Source: Sporosarcina sp. FSL K6-1522 (GTDB lineage: Bacteria; Bacillota; Bacilli; Bacillales_A; Planococcaceae). From it: 64,000 bases of DNA. The DNA lies in assembly GCF_038622445.1 (NCBI RefSeq), contig NZ_CP152019.1:2330501-2394500 (forward strand). Direction: 5' to 3'. The position numbers and the translations under genes were made by a program. Each line of letters opens with the position of its first letter. Within the stretch, counting starts at the first letter, position 1. A model generated the notes under the pieces. The model did no database searches and was not told where the DNA came from. It saw nothing but the letters and a program-made list of their open reading frames with translations. This document shows positions 35,838-46,328 of this stretch, one piece after another.

Positions 35838-36783
35838 AACATTGACGTTTGAAGAACCAATTGTCAAACTTCGTGAAAAAATTAAAGAACTTGAAGAGTT
35901 TACGAAGGCGAACACAGTGGATTTGTCTAGTGAAATCGAAACACTTAAAACACGTTTAGGAAGCCTGGAAGAAGAGATCTATGGTAATATGGAACCGTGG
36001 GACCGAGTTCAAGTGGCTAGGCACCCAGAACGTCCCACCACGTTGGATTATATAAGTGAACTATTCGAGGACTTCATGCAATTGTATGGGGATCGAACAT
36101 TTGGTGATGACGCAGCTATTGTTGGAGGAATCGCATCGTTTGAAACAATGCCGATTACCATTATCGGCCATCAGCGTGGAAAAGACACAAAAGAGAATGT
36201 CAAACGAAATTTTGGCATGCCACATCCTGAAGGGTACCGAAAAGCATTGCGCCTCATGAAACAGGCCGAGAAATTTGGGCGGCCGATTATTTGTTTCATT
36301 GATACAAAAGGGGCCTATCCTGGTAAGGCGGCTGAAGAACGTGGTCAAAGTGAAGCAATCGCGCGCAATCTAGTTGAGATGGCAGGACTGACAGTACCTG
36401 TTATTTCAATTGTTATTGGGGAAGGCGGTAGTGGCGGGGCATTGGCACTTGGCGTTGCTAACCATATTCATATGCTTGAGCATTCAACGTATTCGGTTAT
36501 CTCTCCTGAAGGCGCGGCTTCAATCCTTTGGAAAGATGCGAGTCTTGCAAAGCAGGCAGCAGAAGCGATGAAAATCACTGCACCTCATCTGAAGAAAATG
36601 GGTATCATTGATGCCATCGTGCCAGAAGTGCTTGGCGGTGCGCATCGAGATCTAAAAGTGCAGGCAAGCTATATTGGTGATATAATTCGCACGTCATTAG
36701 AAGAGTTAGGATCAATGGACGGAGACGAGTTAGTGAATAATCGCTATGAAAAATTCCGGCAGATGGGTGTATTTGCCGAGTGA
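35830..36783 (+). CDS. accA: Acetyl-CoA carboxylase carboxyltransferase subunit alpha
   Basis: A 317-residue alpha subunit. Start ATG at 35830 ([14 protein letters not shown]) is preceded by AAGGGAGCG and overlaps the accD end. Crotonase-fold hallmarks [27 protein letters not shown] and [16 protein letters not shown] are visible in sequence. It completes the GntR-accD-accA operon. The gap 36784-37002 to pfkA shows no gene and no clear terminator. Confidence 0.96.
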   Translation: MSKTLTFEEPIVKLREKIKELEEFTKANTVDLSSEIETLKTRLGSLEEEIYGNMEPWDRVQVARHPERPTTLDYISELFEDFMQLYGDRTFGDDAAIVGGIASFETMPITIIGHQRGKDTKENVKRNFGMPHPEGYRKALRLMKQAEKFGRPIICFIDTKGAYPGKAAEERGQSEAIARNLVEMAGLTVPVISIVIGEGGSGGALALGVANHIHMLEHSTYSVISPEGAASILWKDASLAKQAAEAMKITAPHLKKMGIIDAIVPEVLGGAHRDLKVQASYIGDIIRTSLEELGSMDGDELVNNRYEKFRQMGVFAE

Positions 36784-36963
36784 CTAGGGAGATGCGGGTA
36801 ACCGTGTCTTTTCCCCTTTTCCTGATTTAAATTGGAGCATAGTGTACAAAGAATTTCAGTATATACTGCTTCGAGCTATAAGGTTTTTTGCAACTCTGAA
36901 TATCTGTCGGGAAGTGCCTATATGACCTACTTTCTATCAGCCTTAGCCTCAGGCGTTATTTGA

Positions 36964-37962
<999 letters not shown>

Positions 37963-37992
37963 CATAAAAAGAGGAAAAAGAGGCGATAGTTG

Positions 37993-39753
37993 ATGAGAAA
38001 GACGAAAATAGTCTGTACGATTGGTCCGGCAAGTGAATCACCAGAAATATTGGCGCAACTAATTGATGCAGGAATGAACGTTGCACGGTTGAATTTTTCA
38101 CATGGTAATCATGAAGAACACAAGGTGCGCATCGACACCATCCGTAAAGTAGCACATGAAAAAGGAAAAGTGGTCGGTATTCTACTGGATACGAAAGGCC
38201 CTGAAATTCGGACACATTCGATGAGAAATGGTGAAGTAGAACTTGTGGCGGGACAAAACATTGATATTTCGATGCAGGAAGTAGAAGGAAACGAAGAGGT
38301 CTTTTCTGTTACATATGACAAACTGATTGAAGATGTTGAAGTCGGGGCGTCTATTCTATTGGATGATGGGCTTATTCAGTTGGAAGTGATAGGCAAAGAT
38401 GTAGAGAACGGAAGAATCCATACACTCGTTGTGAATTCAGGGACATTGAAAAACAAAAAAGGTGTCAACGTTCCGGGCGTATCCGTTCAATTGCCAGGGA
38501 TTACAGAAAAAGATACAGAAGATATTTTATTTGGGATACAAGAAAGCGTCGATTTCATCGCAGCATCATTTGTTAGACGTGCTTCGGATGTATTAGAAAT
38601 CCGAGAACTGTTGGAGAAAAATGACGGTGCACATTTGCAAATTATCCCTAAAATTGAAAACCAAGAAGGCGTCGATAACATCGATGAAATCATTAACTTA
38701 TCAGACGGTCTAATGGTTGCACGCGGGGATCTAGGGGTAGAAATACCAGCAGAAGAAGTACCACTTGTACAGAAAGAGCTTATTAAAAAATGTAACCAAG
38801 CTGGAAAGCCGGTCATTACAGCTACACAAATGCTCGATTCCATGCAGCGCAATCCACGCCCTACACGTGCTGAAGCAAGTGACGTAGCAAATGCGATTAT
38901 GGATGGATCTGATGCCATTATGCTATCTGGGGAAACAGCTGCTGGATTGTACCCAGTAGAGTCTGTTCAGACAATGGATCGAATTGCGATTACAACTGAG
39001 GATGCAATTGATTACCGTTCGGTCGTATCCACACGTCGTCGTGAAAAGCATGGCAACATGACCGATGCGATTGGACAAGCGGCTGCGTATACGGCCATTA
39101 ACTTGAAAGTAAAGGCTGTCCTTGCGCCTACTGAGAGTGGTCAAACAGCTAGAATGATTGCGAAATACCGTCCAGGTTGTGCAGTTATCGCCGTAACATC
39201 TTCCGAAAATTGTTCAAGGAAATTGACACTTGTTTGGGGGGTCTATCCAATTGTCGGGGAAAAAGTGACGTCGATTGATGAAATCCTACAAGAGTCTGTT
39301 GAGGAAAGTGTGAAGCATCAATACGTCAGCCACGGAGATGTCGTGATTATTACCGCAGGTGTTCCAGTCGGTGAGGCTGGGACAACGAATCTGATGAAAA
39401 TCCATGTCATCGGCGATTTACTGGCGCGTGGACAAGGAATCGGTAAAACGGTCGCATATGGACGTGTTGTTGTAGCGAAAAATGCAGAAGAGGCATTGGC
39501 CTACGATACAGAAGGGGCAATCCTTGTGACGACGGGGGCGGATCGTGAAATGATGCCTGCGATTGAAAAATGTGCAGGGCTGATTACAGAAGAAGGTGGA
39601 CTGACAAGCCATGGTGCAATTGTCGGCCTTAGTCTAGGAATCCCAGTCATTGTTGGAGTTGAAAATGCAACTAAATTGATCCGACATGATAATGAAGTGA
39701 CAATGGACGCAGAGTCTGGCGTTATTTATAATGGACATGCGAGTGTTTTGTGA
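37993..39753 (+). CDS. pyk: Pyruvate kinase with C-terminal PEP-utilising domain
   Basis: A 586-residue pyruvate kinase. Motifs [25 protein letters not shown] and [15 protein letters not shown] mark the catalytic barrel. The last 110 residues form the extra PEP-utiliser-like domain ([19 protein letters not shown]) typical of Bacillus-type enzymes. ATG 37993 is preferred over TTG 37990. Operon with pfkA. Confidence 0.97.
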   Translation: MRKTKIVCTIGPASESPEILAQLIDAGMNVARLNFSHGNHEEHKVRIDTIRKVAHEKGKVVGILLDTKGPEIRTHSMRNGEVELVAGQNIDISMQEVEGNEEVFSVTYDKLIEDVEVGASILLDDGLIQLEVIGKDVENGRIHTLVVNSGTLKNKKGVNVPGVSVQLPGITEKDTEDILFGIQESVDFIAASFVRRASDVLEIRELLEKNDGAHLQIIPKIENQEGVDNIDEIINLSDGLMVARGDLGVEIPAEEVPLVQKELIKKCNQAGKPVITATQMLDSMQRNPRPTRAEASDVANAIMDGSDAIMLSGETAAGLYPVESVQTMDRIAITTEDAIDYRSVVSTRRREKHGNMTDAIGQAAAYTAINLKVKAVLAPTESGQTARMIAKYRPGCAVIAVTSSENCSRKLTLVWGVYPIVGEKVTSIDEILQESVEESVKHQYVSHGDVVIITAGVPVGEAGTTNLMKIHVIGDLLARGQGIGKTVAYGRVVVAKNAEEALAYDTEGAILVTTGADREMMPAIEKCAGLITEEGGLTSHGAIVGLSLGIPVIVGVENATKLIRHDNEVTMDAESGVIYNGHASVL

Positions 39754-39763
39754 GTATTAAGAA

Positions 39764-39890
39764 CAAAAGCGTAAGCGCCTGTTTAGGGGCGACAGGCGTT
39801 GGAGAGCTTGAAGATAAAGGCTTTTTTGCCTTTATCAGCATGATCGAAACGACCCGATCCCCTAGGCGCTGGAGACTAGACGGGGAATCT
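39764..39890. repeat. AAAGCGTAAGCGCC-type intergenic repeat after pyk
   Basis: AAAAGCGTAAGCGCCTGTTTAGGGGCGACAGGCG begins 11 bases after the pyk stop in segments of the same repeat family as after ald; an inner hairpin GATAAAGGC-TTTTTT-GCCTTTATC lies at about 39811-39834. Non-coding; most of the 242-base pyk-fxsA gap. Confidence 0.55.
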
Positions 39891-39946
39891 CCATGTACTT
39901 ACTTATCCACAGTACAAGGATTTTATAGTTTCCTAATACATTTAAG

Positions 39947-39984
39947 AAAAGGCTGCTTCCGAAATGCTCGGCAAGCAGCCTTTT
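39947..39984 (+). terminator. Terminator of pfkA-pyk
   Basis: AAAAGGCTGCTT...AAGCAGCCTTTT, a 12-base perfect stem. It lies immediately ahead of the fxsA ribosome site. Confidence 0.82.
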
Positions 39985-39995
39985 GAGGAGAGGAG

Positions 39996-40388
39996 ATGTT
40001 AAAAATGAAATGGCTAATACTTGCATTTGTTGCTGTTCCGACTGCGGAGCTGGCTTTGCTAATCTATTCAGGAAAAACGTTAGGCCTATTCCCGACGATT
40101 GCTCTAATCCTCATTACGGGATTTGGTGGTGCCTATCTCGCAAAGCGACAAGGGATGAAAGCGTGGCATGATTTACGCAACCGAATGGCGACGATGGAAA
40201 CACCAGGGAATGCGTTGATCGATAGTGTGTGTATTTTTTTCGGGGGGATTTTATTGCTCATGCCAGGTTTCATCACCGATGTTTGTGGTTTGCTTCTCCT
40301 TTTTAAAGGGCCAAGAAACGTAATTCGACCATTTATTCAAAAATGGATCTATAACAAAATGAAGAATGGACGAATTGTCATGATGTAA
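39996..40388 (+). CDS. fxsA: FxsA family membrane protein
   Basis: A 130-residue cytoplasmic-membrane protein with FxsA features: about three segments, GFGGAYLAKRQGMKAW and LLLMPGFITDVCGLLLL. FxsA in E. coli modulates phage T7 exclusion; the role in Bacillales (YtzA) is unknown. ATG follows GGAGAGGAG. Its 3' end overlaps that of the convergent ytvI by 11 bases. Confidence 0.88.
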   Translation: MLKMKWLILAFVAVPTAELALLIYSGKTLGLFPTIALILITGFGGAYLAKRQGMKAWHDLRNRMATMETPGNALIDSVCIFFGGILLLMPGFITDVCGLLLLFKGPRNVIRPFIQKWIYNKMKNGRIVMM

Positions 40389-41352
40389 AGAGCGGATGCT
40401 GTTTTACTTTTAAAGCAGCAAACAGGAGAAATGGTGTCAGTAAAATACCAGGCAACCCAAATAAGTAAACAGAACATGCGGTGACGACAAATGCATGAAC
40501 GGGCTTTAGATGAAAAGTCGATGCCCACATATAGGACTCTGCCATTTGCCTAGTCATCATAGTGAATAGATATAGTAAAATGAGCGACACGCCAACGAAT
40601 AATTTGCCTGTATAGAGAAAAAAAGCAGCCATCGGGAAGATGAAAAGACCTATTCCGAGAAATGGCAAACTATCAGCGAGTGAAATGAGAAAAGCATTGC
40701 CAACGGGTGACTCGAAACGAAGAAAAAAGAGTCCGCTGGTGATAATTAGAAAGGTTAGGGAAAATAAGCGAGCTTCTACAGAGACAAATGTCCCGATTAG
40801 TTGACCGGCCTTTTCAAACATCCTTTTTGCAGGTCTGCGTAAATGGGTAGGGAAATAGACGAGAAACCAAAAGCGATTTTTGCCAGATTCTCGCAATGCG
40901 AAAAAGTAAGCAATTAAGAATAAGAACAAGCTGAACAGTTGTTGAAACAAGGTGCTAACCAACGTAACTGCATATTCGAGTGCGGCCTGTCCGTACTCGA
41001 TGATTTTTTCTTCTAAAAATATGAGCAGCTTGCCTGCGATATCTGTGTTTTGGGTGTAAGGAGTAATATGGCGCTCGACAATTGGCAGTGTGTCAATGAG
41101 TCCGTGTAATGCAACGAAAGTAAATGTACCGATAAGAAATAAAATAAGTGCCATGACAAGAAGTGTGACGAGTGTCAAAGGGAGCTTGGTCATAGAGCGA
41201 ATAGATGTGACAAGCGGAGCTGTAAAATAGGCAATAATGATGGCGATACCGATAGGAGGAACTAAAATGAGGAAAATCCCTGCTAAAACAGTCGGTAGCC
41301 ATTTCGTTACAAAATTTTGAAAAGCCTGTTGTTTCAAGGGTTTTTCTGTCAT
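40378..41352 (-). CDS. ytvI: AI-2E/YtvI family transporter-like protein
   Basis: A 324-residue AI-2E exporter superfamily (UPF0118) protein with about eight membrane segments (IFLILVPPIGIAIIIAYFTAPL near the start, GLPGILLTPFLLFAAL at the end). ATG at 41352 is preceded by GGAGG. Place between fxsA and citZ is the same as for B. subtilis ytvI, of unknown substrate. Convergent overlap with fxsA. Confidence 0.85.
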   Translation of the reverse strand: MTEKPLKQQAFQNFVTKWLPTVLAGIFLILVPPIGIAIIIAYFTAPLVTSIRSMTKLPLTLVTLLVMALILFLIGTFTFVALHGLIDTLPIVERHITPYTQNTDIAGKLLIFLEEKIIEYGQAALEYAVTLVSTLFQQLFSLFLFLIAYFFALRESGKNRFWFLVYFPTHLRRPAKRMFEKAGQLIGTFVSVEARLFSLTFLIITSGLFFLRFESPVGNAFLISLADSLPFLGIGLFIFPMAAFFLYTGKLFVGVSLILLYLFTMMTRQMAESYMWASTFHLKPVHAFVVTACSVYLFGLPGILLTPFLLFAALKVKQHPLFTS

Positions 41353-41399
41353 TTTAGACCTCCAAATATATAATAATCTGAACAAAAAAAAGAGTTTCC

Positions 41400-41448
41400 T
41401 TCACAAATATGACAAGATTGATTATAATGGACGTTGTAAGCGTTTTTA
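41400..41448 (+). promoter_or_regulatory. citZ promoter and cre-like site
   Basis: TTCACA (41400-41405), 17 bases, TATAAT (41423-41428) is a near-consensus sigma-A promoter. TGTAAGCGTTTTTA (41435-41448) fits the cre consensus with one mismatch and lies just downstream of the start of transcription, as expected for CcpA repression of citrate synthase, known in B. subtilis. Confidence 0.7.
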
Positions 41449-41487
41449 GATAACTTATCAACTTAAAGCAGTATGACCGTTGAAGGT

Positions 41488-41511
41488 TCTTTTTTTATGG
41501 ATTTCAACGGC
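41488..41511 (+). other. Hairpin in the citZ leader
   Basis: CCGTTGAAGG (from 41478) and TTCAACGG (to 41511) can pair around a T-rich loop in the transcribed leader, 25 bases ahead of citZ. It could be an attenuator or mRNA-stability element. No T-run follows the stem, so it is not a normal terminator. Confidence 0.4.
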
Positions 41512-41536
41512 CTAACTGAAAGAAGGAGCGATTTAC

Positions 41537-42652
41537 ATGACAACAACCAAAGGGTTGGAGGGCGTTGTAGCGACACAGTCAGCAATCAGTTCAATCATTG
41601 ATGACACACTTACATATGTCGGCTATGATATTGACGATCTTGCAGAAAATGCCAGCTTTGAAGAAGTGATTTATCTTTTATGGCATCAACGTCTGCCGAA
41701 AGAGGACGAGCTTGCAGAGCTGAAAAAACAGCTTGCTGATAATATGGCTGTTCCTCAAGAAGTATTGAACCACTTTAAAACGTATCCAATTGGGGAAGTA
41801 CATCCGATGGCTGCACTTCGTACTGCAGTATCTCTTCTCGGATTATACGATGATAAAGCGGAAGATATGTCCAACGAAGCAAACTATGACAAAGCAATTC
41901 AGCTTCAAGCGAAAATTGCGACAATCGTAACTGCGTTCGCACGTATTCGTAAAGGACTTGAGCCGGTTGCACCAAAAGCTGGTCTTGGCTATGCTGAGAA
42001 CTTCCTTTACATGTTGTCAGGTAAAGAGCCGGAAGCGATTGCAATTGAAGCATTCGACAAAGCGCTTGTACTTCATGCTGACCACGAGCTAAATGCATCG
42101 ACGTTCACTGCGCGTGTTTGTGTAGCAACGCTTTCTGATATTTATTCAGGCGTTACAGCTGCTATTGGTGCCCTCAAAGGTCCATTACATGGTGGCGCAA
42201 ACGAGCAAGTAATGAAAATGCTGATGGAAATTGGTTCTGAAGACAACGTAGAATCATACATCAGAGAAAAATTAGCAAACAAAGAAAAAATCATGGGCTT
42301 TGGACACCGTGTCTACCGTAAAGGTGACCCACGTGCGAAGCATTTACGAGCAATGTCTAAGAAATTGACAGCACTTCGTGGTGAAGAGAAGTTCTACAAC
42401 ATGTCTAACCAAATCGAAGCAATCGTTACTGGCGAAAAGAACTTGCCACCAAACGTTGATTTCTATTCAGCATCTGTTTATCACTCATTAGATATTGATC
42501 ATGATTTGTTCACGCCAATCTTCGCGGTTTCACGTGTATCTGGTTGGATTGCACATATTCTTGAGCAATATGAAAATAACCGTCTGATTCGTCCACGTGC
42601 AGAGTATACTGGACCAGGCATGCAAAAATACGTACCAATTAACGAGCGCTAA
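41537..42652 (+). CDS. citZ: Citrate synthase
   Basis: A 371-residue type II-short citrate synthase (acetyl-CoA + oxaloacetate). Catalytic histidines in LHADHELNAST and GFGHRVYRKGDPR, and the Asp near the end in ISDIDH-like SLDIDHDLFTP. ATG follows AAGGAGCG. First of citZ-icd-mdh as in B. subtilis. Confidence 0.97.
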   Translation: MTTTKGLEGVVATQSAISSIIDDTLTYVGYDIDDLAENASFEEVIYLLWHQRLPKEDELAELKKQLADNMAVPQEVLNHFKTYPIGEVHPMAALRTAVSLLGLYDDKAEDMSNEANYDKAIQLQAKIATIVTAFARIRKGLEPVAPKAGLGYAENFLYMLSGKEPEAIAIEAFDKALVLHADHELNASTFTARVCVATLSDIYSGVTAAIGALKGPLHGGANEQVMKMLMEIGSEDNVESYIREKLANKEKIMGFGHRVYRKGDPRAKHLRAMSKKLTALRGEEKFYNMSNQIEAIVTGEKNLPPNVDFYSASVYHSLDIDHDLFTPIFAVSRVSGWIAHILEQYENNRLIRPRAEYTGPGMQKYVPINER

Positions 42653-42747
42653 CAAAAATACAGCAAGAAGCAATTCACAAATATTAGGTGGGGCGGCGTA
42701 AACTTATGCCTGCCCCTTGACCTATGACTTTTAGGAGGAAATTATTC

Positions 42748-44016
42748 ATGGCTAACGATGGAAAAATTACAGTAGTTGATGGTGTTTTAAACGTTCCAAA
42801 TCATGCAACAATCCCTTTTATTATTGGTGACGGTACAGGTCCAGATATTTGGCACGCAGCATCACGTGTCCTTGAAGCGGCTGTAGAAAAAGCATACGCT
42901 GGCGAGAAGAAACTTGTTTGGAAAGAAGTACTTGCTGGAGAGAAAGCATTCAACGAAACAGGCGAATGGCTACCACAAGAAACGCTTGACATCATTGAAG
43001 AATATTTAATCGCAATCAAAGGTCCACTTACAACTCCAATCGGTGGCGGTTTCCGTTCATTGAACGTTGCACTTCGCCAAGAGTTAGATCTTTACACTTG
43101 CCTACGTCCAGTCCGTTACTTTGAAGGGGTTCCATCTCCTGTAAAACGTCCTGAAGACTGTGACATGGTTATTTTCCGTGAAAATACAGAAGATATCTAC
43201 GCTGGTATTGAATACAAAGAAGGTACGCCAGAAGCGAAGAAAGTAATCGACTTCCTTCAAAACGAAATGGGCGTTAAAAACATCCGTTTCCCTGAAACTT
43301 CTGGAATTGGTATCAAACCAATTTCTGAAGAAGGTACAAAACGTCTAGTACGTGCTGCGCTTAACTACATCATTAAAGAAGGCCGCAAGTCATTGACACT
43401 TGTACACAAAGGAAACATCATGAAATTTACTGAAGGTGCATTCAAACAATGGGGCTATGAAGTGGCTGAACAAGAATTCGGCGATAAAGTCTTCACATGG
43501 AACCAATACGATGCAATTAAAGACGCTGAAGGAACAGAAGCTGCTAACAAAGCACAAGCTGACGCTGAAGCAGCTGGCAAAATCATCGTTAAAGATGCAA
43601 TTGCTGATATCTTCCTACAACAAATCTTGACACGTCCAAAAGAGTTCGACGTTGTTGCAACAATGAACTTGAACGGAGACTATATCTCTGATGCACTTGC
43701 TGCACAAGTTGGTGGAATCGGTATCGCACCAGGTGCGAACATCAACTACGTAACAGGACATGCAATCTTCGAAGCAACACACGGTACGGCTCCGAAATAT
43801 GCGGGTCTTGATAAAGTGAACCCATCTTCAGTTCTTCTTTCAGGCGTTCTTATGCTTGAACACCTTGGATGGAACGAAGCGGCTGACATGATCACTGCTT
43901 CAATCGAAAAAACAATCGCTTCTAAAGTTGTTACTTACGACTTCGCTCGTCTAATGGATGGCGCAACAGAAGTGAAATCATCTGAGTTTGCAGATGAATT
44001 GATTAAAAACTTGTAA
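42748..44016 (+). CDS. icd: Isocitrate dehydrogenase (NADP)
   Basis: A 422-residue isocitrate dehydrogenase. Signature [17 protein letters not shown], substrate loop [18 protein letters not shown] and [18 protein letters not shown]. Start ATG 42748 (MANDGKITV) lies 7 bases after GGAGGAAA. Second gene of the TCA operon. Confidence 0.97.
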   Translation: MANDGKITVVDGVLNVPNHATIPFIIGDGTGPDIWHAASRVLEAAVEKAYAGEKKLVWKEVLAGEKAFNETGEWLPQETLDIIEEYLIAIKGPLTTPIGGGFRSLNVALRQELDLYTCLRPVRYFEGVPSPVKRPEDCDMVIFRENTEDIYAGIEYKEGTPEAKKVIDFLQNEMGVKNIRFPETSGIGIKPISEEGTKRLVRAALNYIIKEGRKSLTLVHKGNIMKFTEGAFKQWGYEVAEQEFGDKVFTWNQYDAIKDAEGTEAANKAQADAEAAGKIIVKDAIADIFLQQILTRPKEFDVVATMNLNGDYISDALAAQVGGIGIAPGANINYVTGHAIFEATHGTAPKYAGLDKVNPSSVLLSGVLMLEHLGWNEAADMITASIEKTIASKVVTYDFARLMDGATEVKSSEFADELIKNL

Positions 44017-44092
44017 TATATAGCACGACAATTAGGGGGGAGTATTCTCCCTCCTTTATACATATGAATAAAGATAAAAGGAGAGTTTCCTC

Positions 44093-45031
44093 ATGACAAT
44101 GAAACGTAAGAAAGTCTCAGTTATCGGTTCTGGTTTTACAGGTGCAACGACAGCATTTTTGTTAGCGCAAAAAGAACTTTGTGATGTAGTTCTTGTCGAC
44201 ATTCCACAAATGGAAAACCCGACAAAAGGGAAAGCGTTAGATATGCTAGAGGCTGCCCCTGTACAAGGTTTCGATGCGAACATTATTGGAACTTCAGATT
44301 ATACAGATACAACAGACTCAGATATCGTTATCATTACAGCTGGTATTGCACGTAAACCAGGCATGAGCCGCGATGACCTTGTTCAAACGAACCAAAAAGT
44401 CATGAAGATTGTAACAGGCGAAATCGTGAAACATTCTCCAAACGCAACGATTATTGTATTAACAAATCCTGTTGATGCAATGACATATACCGTGTACAAA
44501 GAATCAGGATTTCCGAAAGAACGTGTAATCGGGCAGTCAGGTGTTCTTGACACTGCGCGTTTCCGCACGTTCGTCGCACAAGAATTGAACCTATCTGTTA
44601 AAGATGTGACAGGTTTTGTGCTTGGTGGACACGGTGATGACATGGTTCCGCTTGTACGCTATTCATACGCAGGTGGTATTCCACTTGAAACATTAATTTC
44701 TACAGAACGTCTGGCGGAAATTGTTGAGCGTACGCGTAAAGGTGGCGCAGAAATCGTTAACCTACTTGGGAATGGTTCTGCATACTATGCACCTGCTGCA
44801 TCGCTCGTTGAGATGGCTGAAGCCATCTTGAAAGACCAAAAACGTGTATTACCATCAATCGCTTACCTTGAAGGTGAGTATGGTTTTGATGGCATTTATA
44901 TCGGCGTGCCGACAGTTCTTGGTGCAGACGGCATTGAAAAAATCATTGAGCTTGAATTGACAGAAGCTGAAAAAGCAGCATTCGCAAAATCTGCTGAATC
45001 TGTTAAAGCAGTGATGGATATTCTTGTATAA
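44093..45031 (+). CDS. mdh: Malate dehydrogenase (TCA cycle)
   Basis: A 312-residue LDH-like MDH, third gene of citZ-icd-mdh. [15 protein letters not shown] nucleotide loop, VDIPQ acidic turn, catalytic [18 protein letters not shown]. It is the housekeeping form; a second, diverged copy lies in the phosphonate/BMC block. A terminator follows. Confidence 0.97.
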   Translation: MTMKRKKVSVIGSGFTGATTAFLLAQKELCDVVLVDIPQMENPTKGKALDMLEAAPVQGFDANIIGTSDYTDTTDSDIVIITAGIARKPGMSRDDLVQTNQKVMKIVTGEIVKHSPNATIIVLTNPVDAMTYTVYKESGFPKERVIGQSGVLDTARFRTFVAQELNLSVKDVTGFVLGGHGDDMVPLVRYSYAGGIPLETLISTERLAEIVERTRKGGAEIVNLLGNGSAYYAPAASLVEMAEAILKDQKRVLPSIAYLEGEYGFDGIYIGVPTVLGADGIEKIIELELTEAEKAAFAKSAESVKAVMDILV

Positions 45032-45040
45032 AGTTTTTTG

Positions 45041-45074
45041 AATCGAGTAGCGGGGATGCTACTCGATTTTTTTT
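45041..45074 (+). terminator. Terminator of citZ-icd-mdh
   Basis: AATCGAGTAGC-GGGGAT-GCTACTCGATTTTTTTT: an 11-base perfect stem with an 8-T run. Confidence 0.93.
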
Positions 45075-45122
45075 GGAATTATTGATAAACTGAATCTATT
45101 ATACTCGGAGGTGGGGAAAAAG

Positions 45123-45599
45123 TTGATATTGGGGAAACAAAGACGTCTCGGCAGGAAAGTGGAAGACATGACTGTTGGAGAGAAACTAAAGTTGACGGAG
45201 AAAATTGAGGATAAAGATCTGTTATTATATCTAGGTTTGACGAATGATGGCAATCCATTGTATATCCAACATGATTACGCTTCTCAGACTGTATATGAAA
45301 ACCCGATTGTCCCAACGATTATGCTAACGGGAATTGTGACATCTGCCGTATCAAAATATTTACCTGGACCTGGTTCGCATATCGTAGAGCAGCATTTATC
45401 CTTTCCAAAACCGGTATACCACTATTCAACCATTGATTTTCTTTTTGAAATTACAGATGTTCATAAAGAAGAAAATCATATTGTTATTCGGGTAGAAGCG
45501 CGAAATGTTGAAGAAGAACTTGTGATTGTCGGAACTGTGACAGCGATCCCTCCGAAACTGGAAGAGCATCTTACGTCACAACCAACGAAAAATTCTTGA
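45123..45599 (+). CDS. MaoC-like hotdog-fold dehydratase
   Basis: About 158 residues with a MaoC-type hotdog domain (KLTEKIEDKDLLLYLGLTNDGNPLYIQHDYA; GIVTSAVSKYLPGPGSHIVEQHLSFPKPVY). The usual D-x4-H dyad of R-hydratases reads NDGNPLYI here, so the catalytic histidine is not evident and activity is uncertain. Start is unclear: TTG 45123 lies 11 bases after GGAGG; GTG 45111 overlaps that site. It lies between mdh and phoP and may be co-transcribed with phoPR. Confidence 0.75.
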   Translation: MILGKQRRLGRKVEDMTVGEKLKLTEKIEDKDLLLYLGLTNDGNPLYIQHDYASQTVYENPIVPTIMLTGIVTSAVSKYLPGPGSHIVEQHLSFPKPVYHYSTIDFLFEITDVHKEENHIVIRVEARNVEEELVIVGTVTAIPPKLEEHLTSQPTKNS

Positions 45600-45617
45600 C
45601 GAAAGAGCTGGTATAAG

Positions 45618-46328
45618 TTGAATTCAATTGCTAAGAAAATATTAATCGTCGATGATGAACAGCCGATTCGGATGTTACTAGACTATAATTTGAAACAGTC
45701 CGCTTATGAAACCATTTTAGCTGCCGATGGAGAAGAAGCGGTTTTGAAAACAGAAACAGATAAGCCTGATTTAATTTTACTTGACCTAATGCTACCAAAA
45801 ATGGATGGCATCGATGTGTGTAAGACGTTAAGGCAGCGAGGCATTAATATTCCTATCATTATGCTGACAGCGAAGGGGGACGAGCTGGACAAGGTGCTCG
45901 GTCTAGAAATTGGGGCCGATGATTATATGACAAAGCCATTCAGCCCCAGAGAAGTAGTTGCGCGTGTGAAGGCCGTGTTAAGGCGTAGTGGGGATAGAGC
46001 AGAGCAACCTGTTGAGGGAGATGTACTCCAATCAGGCCTGTTAACTGTGCATCCTGAACAATATGTAGCTTATCTTGATAAGACGCAGCTAGAGTGCACA
46101 CCGAAAGAATTTGAATTACTCGTGTATTTTATGCAAAATCGAAACCGTGTATTGTCGCGAGATCAACTATTAAGCGCTGTTTGGAATTATGATTTTGCGG
46201 GAGATACACGAATCGTGGATGTGCATGTAAGTCATTTGCGAGAGAAAATTGAAGAAAATACAAAGAAGCCTCTTTTTATTAAGACAGTGAGAGGTATCGG
46301 TTATAAATTTGAGGAGCAAAAAGCATGA
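45618..46328 (+). CDS. phoP: Phosphate-response regulator PhoP
   Basis: A 236-residue OmpR-type response regulator: receiver domain with Asp in LLDLMLPKMDGID, conserved Lys in MTKPFSPREV, and a C-terminal winged helix (TPKEFELLVYFMQNR, DTRIVDVHVSHLREKIE). The start is TTG at 45618. It overlaps phoR by 4 bases. The position after mdh is that of phoP in B. subtilis, which sets its identity. It controls phosphate-starvation genes; no obvious Pho boxes were seen at the AEP/BMC operons. Confidence 0.93.
   Translation: MNSIAKKILIVDDEQPIRMLLDYNLKQSAYETILAADGEEAVLKTETDKPDLILLDLMLPKMDGIDVCKTLRQRGINIPIIMLTAKGDELDKVLGLEIGADDYMTKPFSPREVVARVKAVLRRSGDRAEQPVEGDVLQSGLLTVHPEQYVAYLDKTQLECTPKEFELLVYFMQNRNRVLSRDQLLSAVWNYDFAGDTRIVDVHVSHLREKIEENTKKPLFIKTVRGIGYKFEEQKA

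Noticed and set aside
39750-39986. A 78-codon open frame after pyk
   Set aside because: It covers the intergenic repeat and the pyk terminator.
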